DNA from: Siphlonurus alternatus
Lineage: Eukaryota > Arthropoda > Insecta > Ephemeroptera > Siphlonuridae
NCBI GenBank assembly: GCA_949825025.1
Contig: OX463781.1
Coordinates: forward strand, 34,482,537-34,546,536
Length of the DNA: 64,000 nt
Reading direction: 5' to 3'
Part shown: piece by piece, positions 1-9,063 of the stretch
Layout: every line of letters starts with the position of its first letter
Position numbering within the stretch: the first letter of the stretch is position 1
Program-made: the position numbers and the translations under genes
The notes under the pieces: generated by a model
The model's database searches: none
What the model was told of the DNA's origin: nothing
Seen by the model: the letters and a program-made list of their open reading frames with translations, nothing else

Positions 1-251
1 AGGCGCGGTGTTGTACTCCCTCGGCACGCCCCCTCACGTGCAGGTGCGTGATAGATAAGCAAATTTATGTCTTTAAATATATGCATTTTTTTACTAAAAC
101 AATCATAATGGGCACCATTCAAAAGAAAGAGCTGTTTTTTCACTATAACAATAACTTTTTCGGCCTAACAATATTAAACCTAAAATAATATTCTATTTTA
201 TATTTTCAGATTCATGAGATAACCATTCAACCAATAGGTGATACCCTGTAA
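1..251 (+). CDS. SDR-family dehydrogenase, copy 0 (3' end only; last two exons)
   Basis: Only the C-terminus of a short-chain dehydrogenase/reductase is present; the rest lies before the window. Exon A runs 1-43 and reads GAVLYSLGTPPHVQ in frame 2, ending at a CAG|GTGCGT donor. A 166-nt intron ends at TATTTTCAG, and the last exon (210-251) reads IHEITIQPIGDTL then TAA. The joint PPHVQ-IHEIT matches the last exon junction of the three downstream full copies in both position and phase (phase 0), and resembles the C-terminus of the DHRS11/farnesol dehydrogenase-like family. A possible AATAAA lies at 254-259, three bases after the stop, which is unusually close. It is the first member of a same-strand tandem array. 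Family membership is firm; substrate is unknown. Confidence 0.85.
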
Positions 252-938
252 AAAATAAAAGTAAAACAAGATAAGACAAGTAGTAATAAAAAAAAAATCA
301 CAAATGCACCCTTTATATACATCCTGTGTAACCAAAAGCATTAAAAACATGATGTTAAAAATATAATTATATTTGTGTTATTGCCATAACTAAGCAAAGA
401 TGTATGACATGCATGTAGGGTATATAATTATATAATAATAAATATTGCATAAACTTGCATATGCATGCTAGAAAACCAGCCAAGCTTATAGTTGCGACTT
501 ATATAATGAACCATGGAAACCTCAGCAAGTAGGATTGAATCATTTCAACAAAAACCTCCCACGTAGGGTAGCTATAAACTGTGGTATACAACTTCAATTT
601 AAGTTATTATTATAATTTTTTATTTTATTTTTTATCTCGTCAGTTCATTGGTTCTGGTCAATTTTCTCAGGATATGTGGTGCACTTCACAACACTCAAGG
701 GTAGCTCAAACTGGTGCCTTCAGAGTCGGTAGGACATATTCGAGAAATAATAGAAAATATTAATTAACATTAGAAAGGGTTATTTTATTACTTTTTCTTT
801 TTTACTCTGTGTATTATATTAATTTTTTTCACAACCTAAAATTAAATCAGCTAAAAATATAAGATAACCAGCAAGCAGATTGCGTACTAAGATAGATAAG
901 AAGTATACCAAGTAATCTTCTGATTCTTCTCTCTCAAA
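252..938. other. Intergenic spacer between SDR copies 0 and 1
   Basis: AT-rich. Contains TATAAA at 573-578, an initiator-like TCAGTT at 640-645 and the GATA cluster before copy 1. A 60-codon open frame at 581-763 has no recognisable motif; a 5' UTR exon of copy 1 here is possible but unproven. Confidence 0.5.
863..900 (+). promoter_or_regulatory. GATA-motif cluster upstream of SDR copy 1
   Basis: AGATAA-type motifs occur at 862-867 and a doubled GATAGATAAG at 891-900, 38-76 bp before the ATG. Comparable GATAAG motifs precede copies 2 and 3 at similar distance although the flanking sequence is not otherwise conserved. GATA factors are known to drive gut and fat-body genes in arthropods; their use here is inferred. 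Confidence 0.35.
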
Positions 939-3603
939 ATGTCGAGTGGCATGGATCGTTGGACAGGTCGCGTGGCCATCGTGACGGGCGCGGGCTCGGG
1001 CATCGGAGCGGCCATCGCACGTCTGCTGGCCGAGAGCGGCATGACGGTGGTGGGCGTGGACCGTGACCTGCAGGGTGTTCAGGTAACTCATTCAAGTGCT
1101 GCTGGCGTGATGTCCACTGCTAACTGATGGACTTGCTTCAGTCGCTGGCTGCGTCTCTCAAGTCATCGGGGTCCAAGGGCGAGCTGCACGCGGTGCAGGG
1201 TGACGTGACGAGAGAGGAGGACGTGGTGCGCGTCGTCAAGTGGGCACGAGACACCCTTGGGGGCGCAGACGTGCTCGTCAACAACGCAGGAGTGTATTTT
1301 ACACATAATTTAATCAGTAAGTTCCTTAAAAAAATGTTTAATATTGACGGTATTTTACTATTACATTATTTCAGATGCAGAAACTACGCTAATGCGAACA
1401 CTTCTTGAAGTGAACGTCCTGGGACTGTGCATGTTCACACGAGAGGTCATCAAGGACATGAGAGACCGCGGAGTCGATGACGGTCACATCTTTAATATGT
1501 GCAGGTACATAACACTATACATGACAATTTAATTTTTGTAATTCAAAATTCCAACCATGATTTCATGTCACGTCGATCACGCTGACTCAGGTGGTTTATT
1601 TTAAGACAACAGAAAACTTGGTTTAGCTTATCAGCTAATATACAGTTATTCAGAACTAATTGTTACATAAATTAGCTTAGTGATAATTGCCTCTGCATGT
1701 GTTTCCCAGCGTGTCTGGCCATCAGGTTCCTCCGTCTCAGCTGATGCACTTCTACTCTGCCTCCAAGCACGCGGTCAAAGTGATGAGCGAGGGACTCAGG
1801 AGGGAGCTGCGTGACCTCAAGACCAAGATCAGAGTCACGGTGAGTCAATATACTGTATAATTTGTATCAAAACGAAATCTATCGTTAAAGAATTGCAATG
1901 GCATTATAAGTGACTTTTAACATATTTGAGGCGGCTTCACCTGTCAAATTTGATGTAAAAGACTGTTGTGTGTATTCTATGCAAACCATTGAGGGAAATT
2001 AATTGAATATATATACTATAAAGTAGATAAAAACTATACATTCAAATAGGTTAACCTGCATGATCACATTGTTGTATCCTCTCTTTAAATAATTATTAAA
2101 ATGTTTGCAGCCTATCAACATAATATATATTAGGGGCGATACGAATCAAACAACTGTTTTGGTGCATCTGAATAATCAGGACTAAATTAAGTAATTGGCA
2201 GACAGTTTTAAATTGTTCAAGTATATATATAATAAACTTTCTGTATATTGAGTATATTCTAGTTGCACTTCATTATTTAAAAACTTGGTGTATTATTTGC
2301 CGTAAAAGTTGAGAGTGGTACATAATTGAACGGTCAGGAGTCATCATGGAAACTAAACTAATTTGAATATAATATATATAGTTCACCAAATTTAAGATTA
2401 CCATTGTAGGTAGCCGGAAATGTGAAGTTTCTGGAATTTGTAGTTTACTTTTGAACCTGAAACTTTACACAGAGATTTATATTTGGATTTCAACCTCTCT
2501 GCAAAGTCTTAGAGTTATCATATTTATAGTTGAGCTAAAATCTTTCCGGTTCCGGCTACTTCTGGTGGTAATCTTACATTTGTTGAACTATTGACCTCAT
2601 AAAGTACCAAGAGATGGCATTGAAAACAGCCTCTATAGAATCAGTATGACTCAACTACACGTGTACTTTAGCCAGTAGCAAAGCTCAGATATCAAAACAA
2701 TGACACTTTTAGAATCACTCAGGTAAAATCCACCAGATGTCCATACCTGTCTTTATGACGTCAATAGAACCTGAGCCCCGGGGTTGTGCGCACCGGCCTG
2801 CTTGCTGCGAGCGGCGTCCCCGAGCCCACCGTGGAGCGTCTCTACGCCCGCATGGCGCACCTGCAGCCTCGAGACGTGGCAGACGCGTTACTCTTTGCAT
2901 TGGCCGCGCCTCCGCATGTACAGGTGTGTGATTGTGTACCGAGTAATTGTATGCATCGTTGTCACCAATCCACAAAAACTTTCAAAAATTTCCCGCAAGT
3001 AATTTTCAGCTGATGACATCACTAGCAAGCAGTATGTTGGTATTTAAATTCGTATTAAAATCCACAACTCTCTGTTTCTGACTATGAATATAATATAAGG
3101 CTGTGCAATGAGAAAATACCACAAATTTTTATGCACTATTTTAATTTAATATATTTTTATTAATTTGGGTTAAAATTCTTTGGATTAGACAACATCTTAT
3201 AATATAATATGTTTTATTAAATTTATTTTAAGGGATTATGGAGACTTGTATGCTCGCAATTTCTTTTGTAGCAGACGTTTACTCGCATCTTTAGATTCAG
3301 AATATGTTTTACTTACACCTTACAATAATTATAATATTATCTCGCCGTGAGTTTAGGCAACTTGCGCAGCATCAAATCAGAGTTACTTCTTTTGCAGTGT
3401 GCAAATTGGAGTTTTAAGATAATAAGGACTGGCGTATTAAATGTAAATTACATTCTTATATTTCTTATACTGAAGAAAGTTGCGTGACCTATAATAAAAG
3501 TGTACATTGTTAGACTCATCATATTTTGTTGGCAATGGCATAATTATTTATTTATTTGTTCTAGGTCCATGAAATAACGATACAAGCAATTGGTGAACTA
3601 TGA
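939..3603 (+). CDS. SDR-family dehydrogenase, copy 1 (DHRS11/farnesol dehydrogenase-like), six exons
   Basis: Exons: 939-1082, 1142-1316, 1375-1504, 1710-1839, 2768-2923, 3565-3603. These join to 774 nt (257 residues), the usual length for classical SDRs. Intron phases are 0,1,2,0,0, all GT/AG. Visible motifs: cofactor loop TGAGSGIG (residues 16-23), acidic VDRD at the end of the second strand (40-43), adenine-site D69, NNAG (95-98), and a full catalytic tetrad N120, S152, Y165, K169 (YSASK). LSPGVVRT follows the active site. The enzyme should oxidise or reduce a small alcohol/carbonyl using NAD(P) in the cytosol; relatives act on farnesol or steroids, but the substrate is not shown here. The start MSSGMD is shared by all copies. 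Exon 5 begins with AAC where the others have GGC, and its acceptor (TCAATAG) has a weak pyrimidine tract. Intron 4 carries a hairpin MITE. Confidence 0.9.
2378..2592. mobile_element. Hairpin MITE with TAGCCGGAA arms, intron 4 of SDR copy 1
   Basis: The two ends form an inverted repeat: ATAGTTCAccAAATtTAAGA on the left against ATAGTTCAacAAATgTAAGA read from the right, continuing into TAGCCGGAA / TTCCGGCTA. No coding capacity. Another hairpin with TAGCCGGAAGT arms is at 37058-37222, and a related core lies in both copies of the 55-61 kb duplication. Confidence 0.65.
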
Positions 3604-3764
3604 AGATGATAATTCCCTTTATTATTATTATTATTATTATTTCACCCAATACAAAAATAGATACACAAATTGTTATCTACACATTATAGTGTTGTTAGGG
3701 TGGGTATAACATGTAAAAGCACCGAATATATAGAGCGTAGGTGTGGAAACTATAGGCAAGATAT

Positions 3765-3770
3765 AATAAA
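3765..3770 (+). terminator. Possible poly(A) signal of SDR copy 1
   Basis: First AATAAA after the stop codon, 162 nt downstream. In this AT-rich sequence such hexamers also arise by chance. Confidence 0.3.
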
Positions 3771-4585
3771 ATACTGTTAAATTAAATTAGAATAATTATT
3801 AACGGTAAAATTACATTGAAATGGTGGTGGATTACATCTCATTTGGTAACTGATTGATCAAAGCCTTAACGCGCAATAAAAAATTATTACTTCCATGTAA
3901 TATAAATGTTAACTGCTACCAAGTGTCATTTAATACTTACTTTGGTCAGCCACCACTATGACATGCAGAAATCAATCCAATTTAATATGTATCTCTGTAC
4001 AGTATATAATGAATGCATAATATACAAATAATATAATTCTTGGCTTATAATCTTATTAAATTTTATCTAATAATAATATTTATGTTTATTATTAAAAACA
4101 ATTATTTAAACTTTAAAGTACATAGTTAGGAATTAGGAAGTATAGGTAAAAATTAATTTTGTTTAATTAAAAAAAATAAAAAAAAAAAAAGATTAATGAT
4201 AGAAAGAAATTTTATTGTATTTTATGCATACAAAATTTCATTGAACCAAAATTAATTATTTAATTAATTAATCTAATTTGATTTATTTCAACTGCTGTTA
4301 TTTTTGTGAAATGGATTAAGCAAACCAAGTATCAGATTTAACACAATTACCAGTCAGTACTTATCTATGGAAATTATATCTCTGAAGATAAGAAATAAAA
4401 TGAAATATTAATTAAGAAATAAGAATAATTGCTATGGTAAATATTAATTTGAACTGAATCTATTGTATATATGAATATTACTGACAATTTAATTATATCA
4501 TGTTATTTAAAAATAAAACTTGTAATTCGCACTTCAATTGATCCTCAAATTTTCTTCAGCATCCAGATTAATCTAAAAAATAAAA

Positions 4586-4644
4586 GATAAAAGAAGCAGA
4601 TTCTTTCTTATGACGATAAATAGCATATCAATAATAGAGATAAG
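4586..4644 (+). promoter_or_regulatory. GATA-motif cluster upstream of SDR copy 2
   Basis: GATAA at 4586-4590, GATAAA at 4615-4620 and GATAAG at 4639-4644, all within 110 bp of the ATG at 4691. A TATAAAG string at 4653-4659 is too near the ATG to be a convincing TATA box. Confidence 0.35.
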
Positions 4645-4690
4645 CTTCAGATTATAAAGCATAAGAATAATTTCAAGTCACCATTCTGAG

Positions 4691-4895
4691 ATGTCGAGTG
4701 GCATGGATCGCTGGATGGGTCGTGTGGCCATCGTGACGGGCGCGGGCTCGGGCATCGGGGCGGCCATCGCACGTCTGCTGGCCGAGAGCGGCATGACGGT
4801 GGTGGGTGTGGACCGTGACCTGCAGGGTGTTCAGGTACAGTACTCCCTTTATCCTTTCCCTTAGCGTGGTGACCGCTGCTAACTGAATGACATGC

Positions 4896-4930
<35 letters not shown>

Positions 4931-7900
4931 TTTATTTCGAAGGCAAAGGTTGTACAAGACAACATACATCACGTCAAAATTTCAATCAACACACTAAAAA
5001 ATAACAATAAATTGACACTATCACAACATAATACTAACAGACAAAAAAAAAAACAACAACAATATTTCATATTAACGCTACAAAAAAAATTATCAGCTTA
5101 CATATATATTAAATTTTAATGTTGATTAATTTGAAGATTTTAGGTTAAACAATTCTCAGGTAACTTATTAGCAAAAAAACTTTTTACTGAATAAAACTCT
5201 TTATCAATCATCAACAATTTAAGCTTTGATTTAAAAACAGAATCAGATTCAATGCTTTTTAAACACGACGGAAGAAAATCATAAATCTTAGCACATTGAA
5301 AATGAGGATTACCCTCAGCAAACATTGAGTTCCGTATTTCAACCACTGGATTGTTTCTATTTCTTGTATTATAGCAATGAACTATATCAGAACTCTTGTA
5401 TAGTTCAGGGTGGTTCCTCTTAAACATTGCACAATGAACAATATACATGCAAGGAACAGTTAAAATATTATTACTTTTAAAATATGTAACACAGGAGTCC
5501 CTTTTTCTAAATTTCAACATTGTTCGCAAAGATCGTTTTTGTAAAATGAAAACCTTTTGTAACAATTTATTACTTGAACCATAAAATATTAAGCCATACG
5601 ACAAATGAGAGTAAACATAGGCATAATATACTGCCATTAAGGAATCATGTGATACAACTTCCCTTATAGAATACAATACAAAATTAGCTGAATTTATTTT
5701 TTTTTTCACAGCTTCAACATGTAAAGTCCAATCTAATCTCTCATTAATATTTAAACCAAGGAATTTTATATCGCTTACTCTTTGAATTGATTTATTATTT
5801 AATTGAAATAGGTAGCTACAATTCTGTATATTTCTAGGAGAGTGGAATTGAATAAATGCAGTTTTGTCTATATTTAGCAACAATTTATTGCTAATGCACC
5901 ATCGCTGCATTTCTGTTATGGTAATTTTTACTTTCATAATAAGGTCTTCCTCGGAGTCTGCTGTTACAATAGCGGTTTTATCGTCCGCGTATTTTATAAT
6001 TTTCGCATTAGATATAAAATTTGGCAAGTCATTCGTTCCTGTTCCATAAAGATTACATGATAACTTCCCTCCTTGTGGCACTCCATGCAAAACGGGCAAC
6101 AAATTAGATTTTACTGCTAATTTCTGACTATTTTGCTCGTAAGTTAATTCCACATATTGAAAACGATCTGTTAAATAAGAGTCAATTAATTTTAAACTGT
6201 TATCATCTGATCCAATATTTTTTAATTTTGATAAAATTACGTCTTTTTCAAGGCAATCAAATGCTTTAGATAAATCAAAAAATAAATAATGCTTCAGTCG
6301 CTGGCCGCGTCTCTCAAGTCGTCGCGGTCCAAGGGCGAGCTTCACGCGGTGCAGGGTGACGTGACGAGGGAGGAGGACGTGGTGCGCGTCGTCAAGTGGG
6401 CACGAGACACCCTTGGGGGCACGGACGTGCTCGTCAACAATGCAGGAGTTTACTTTACTTGTCCATTACCAGGTATAAGTTACTATACTCACACGCTACC
6501 ATAAGATACTTAACTAGCAAATTATCATTAGATCCGGACACTGACAAGATCCGTAAAATGCTGGACACCAACATCCTAGGACTGTGCATGTTCACCAGAG
6601 AAGTCATCAAGGACATGAGGGACCGTGGAGTCGATGACGGTCATATCTTTCACATGAGCAGGTATAGGTGTACACTGCACAGAAAAAATAATCCAAGTTT
6701 CGGAACCTGCGTATAATTTTTGAAAATGTTAGTTATATTTTCAAAATAACATGTTCGTAATGTTCGTTCTTAGTGCAAATAACTGAATAGAAGGAACAAA
6801 AACACCACATTTGTCTCATTCTTAATAAAAAGCAATTTTTCATGTAACCACCAATTTATTTACCTCACAAATTTGCTAGCATGTCCGGACAAAGGATTCC
6901 TGCAGACGCGGCGGGCATGTATCTGTACTCGGCCACCAAGCACGCGGTCATGGTGATGACTGAGGGCCTTCGGAGGGAGCTGCGTGACCTCAAGACCAAG
7001 ATCAGGGTCACGGTGAGTGTTAACAGTCAGAGAAACAAAATATTTGTAAATTAGTAGTGAAGATGGTATTACACGATATAATTTTTCTAACGATTCCATG
7101 CAATTTTTTCTTACAAGAAAACTTTAACTCTTGTTTGTATGGAGATGAAATTTTCTTCTTGTAAGGAAAAATTGTATACAAAATTGTATCGTGTAATACA
7201 GGCTGAAGGTGTAATAAGGTCACTCTGAAGAGGAAATATATTTTGAATACTAAAGTTATTAACTATAAACTTAATCCAATAACAAACAAGTCGTTTGTGT
7301 GTGAGACACAGAGTATTTAGTTCGAAGTTCATGAATGTGAGATTTGATATCTCCACTATCATAGATCTTGATAATTAATTTTCAAAATCTTTCAATGTTG
7401 ATAAGAATTTATTTAAAAAATTTAAGTAACTTTCAATTTTTATTCTAAATTTTCTTTTTAAAATATAAGTCTGTACTTTCATTGGTGTATTTTATAAGAG
7501 ATTTGTTGATATTTTTTTTGTAAAGTTGTAAACATAGGCGCCCCAGTAACTAATTTCTCTGAAAAAAACAATTTTAAAACAGTCCGCCTTTGTGTGCAGG
7601 GCCTGAGCCCCGGGGTGGTGCGCACGGACATTGTAGCTGCGAGCGGCGCGCCCCCCGAGACGGTAGAGAAGTTCTACGCCGCGTACGCACACCTGCAGCC
7701 ACGTGACGTGGCAGACGCGCTGCTTTACGCACTCGCCACGCCCCCTCACGTGCAGGTTCGTCTCACAACACGTGTCTGCGTCCTGACACCATAAGAGGGA
7801 CAAATTCACCTGACTTAATACAGGCTATTTAGTATGTAACCCCCTTATAGATATCCCTGCTAGCACAGCAGCATCAAGAATATGCATGTGCATGGGTAAA

Positions 7901-7939
<39 letters not shown>

Positions 7940-8508
7940 TTAACTTTTGGTGCGTATCTGTGAACAGAGATTTAATTATATTTTATAGTACTAATTAAAT
8001 TCAAATGAGTTTGAGCTTCCAAAACTTAATAACATGCATAATATTTTAAAACGTCAGAAAGAAAATTTGAAAACTTATTTGTGAACTGTAAAAAAGGAAT
8101 TTGATATTTTTCCAAATTGTTACAAATGAGAACTAGAATTGCTTATAACACATTTACTAAATATTAATTAATATTTTAAATAAAATAAATACAAAATAGT
8201 AATTCCTATATTCAATATAGACACCTTGCACGATATTATTTGTTTATTGCATATGAATGAAAACTGGTTATTTAAAAAAAAAATTAAGCACGGGATTAAG
8301 AAAAAATAATGGGCAATGATCTGCTCCCTTTTGAGGTCACTCCATAATAAGGAAGGATAAGTTTAGTGTTTAACGTTGTCAAAATGTTCTTAGAAAAACG
8401 AGAAAAACGGATTGTCAATTTTGTACTCTAAAAACAGAATAAAATGCCTAATATCCTTTGTTTCAGATCCATGAAATCACAATCCAGGCATTAGGGGAAG
8501 TTTCTTAA
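4691..8508 (+). CDS. SDR-family dehydrogenase, copy 2 (DHRS11/farnesol dehydrogenase-like), six exons, LINE in intron 1
   Basis: Exons: 4691-4834, 6298-6472, 6532-6661, 6880-7012, 7600-7755, 8467-8508. These join to 780 nt (259 residues) with the same phases as copy 1. Motifs: TGAGSGIG (16-23), VDRD (40-43), NNAG (95-98), N120, S152, Y166 and K170 (YSATK); one extra codon lies before the catalytic Tyr compared with copies 1 and 3. Exon 1 differs from copy 1 by one residue (T9M). Intron 1 is 1463 nt instead of 59 nt in copy 1 because an antisense LINE has inserted three bases upstream of the final CAG of the acceptor. The reading frame is intact, but splicing of exon 2 may be weakened. AATAAA at 8507-8512 overlaps the stop codon. 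The role is as for copy 1. A hairpin MITE sits in intron 4. Confidence 0.88.
4898..6288 (-). mobile_element. 5'-truncated non-LTR retrotransposon (reverse transcriptase relic) in SDR copy 2 intron 1
   Basis: The minus strand is open from about 6288 to 5140 (~380 codons). It shows RT motif A (FFDLSKAFDC), a GVPQGG version of motif B, motif C (YADD in IKYADDKTAIV), LNIDKT and FLGLNINERLDW, then the C-terminal segment with HCYNTRNR and KIYDFLPSCLKS. This is the palm-to-C-terminus part of a jockey/CR1-like LINE; the endonuclease, ORF1 and fingers are missing. The 3' end is an AAATAAAA plus (ATT)n tail (4898-4930 on the + strand). The element is bounded by ATGCTT direct repeats at 4892-4897 and 6289-6294. 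The long intact frame suggests a fairly recent insertion; motif B looks degraded. The frame runs on into SDR exon 2 by chance. Confidence 0.88.
7065..7203. mobile_element. ATTACACGATACAA hairpin MITE in SDR copy 2 intron 4
   Basis: A ~139-bp hairpin whose arms read GGTATTACACGATA and its complement TATCGTGTAATACAG, with inner arms CTTACAAGAAAA / TTCTTGTAAGG. The same family occurs at 35517-35802, 57104-57243, 58067-58347, 60358-60500 and 60653-60783. Confidence 0.7.
7904..7932. repeat. (TA)n microsatellite in SDR copy 2 intron 5
   Basis: About 14 TA units. Confidence 0.9.
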
Positions 8509-8512
8509 TAAA
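8507..8512 (+). terminator. Poly(A) signal overlapping the stop codon of SDR copy 2
   Basis: The last two bases of TAA form the start of AATAAA. If used, the 3' UTR would be only 15-30 nt. Confidence 0.35.
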
Positions 8513-9063
8513 ATGGATGATATGCAATGATACAACATACTTTTGTACTTTTGGGTCATGTAAAAAAAAAAAAAAAAATGAAATATATAAACCATATCTG
8601 CTTTTTTTTTCTTGTGTGATTCCCAATCAACAATGAACACAATGAACAAAAAAAAAAAAAAAAAAAGAAGTTCCAGTAAAAAAACTATGAAAACTTAGTT
8701 TGGTATAATATATATACAGTATATATATTTCTTTAGCAAAAGAAATTAACATAAACCAAATCAAATTGTAAAACTATAATATACACATATAAAAATTAGT
8801 TTTTTTTTTAACTAGATCAAATGATTGTCAAATGTTTTTGCTTATGACAGTTATGACATTAAATAAAGTTCAGAAGGCATTAATTGTAAATAATAACTCC
8901 TTGCGGCATGCATAAAATTGTGATTGAACCTCACAAGGGTTATATATACTGCAAGAATAAGAAAATATATAAAATTGATAAGCTACGCAAATAATAGATA
9001 CGCAAGTAAAGATAAGGACAATCTTTATTGAATTCGAATCTAAAGGCCGTCATTTTATTTGAG
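8509..9063. other. Intergenic spacer between SDR copies 2 and 3
   Basis: Contains poly(A) runs near 8563 and 8649 and short TA-rich stretches; carries the GATA motifs of copy 3. No gene seen. Confidence 0.5.
8977..9016 (+). promoter_or_regulatory. GATA-motif pair and TATA-like run upstream of SDR copy 3
   Basis: GATAAG at 8977-8982 and again at 9011-9016, 48-87 bp before the ATG. A TATATATA run at 8941-8948 could serve as a TATA box with a start site near 8972. Confidence 0.35.

Larger units (their letters stand above)
3604..4690. other. Intergenic spacer between SDR copies 1 and 2
   Basis: Strongly AT-rich with a short (TTA)n run near 3620 and an A-tract near 4180. Apart from the poly(A) signal and GATA motifs listed separately, nothing recognised. 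Confidence 0.5.

Noticed and set aside
819..1091. Antisense open frames over SDR exons (also 4673-4972, 9055-9267, 10632-11154)
   Set aside because: Shadows of GC-rich coding exons on the opposite strand; the plus-strand SDR frames explain the sequence.
9028..9063. Upstream in-frame ATG for SDR copy 3
   Set aside because: The other copies start at MSSGMD; the 12 extra residues are encoded by non-conserved AT-rich sequence.
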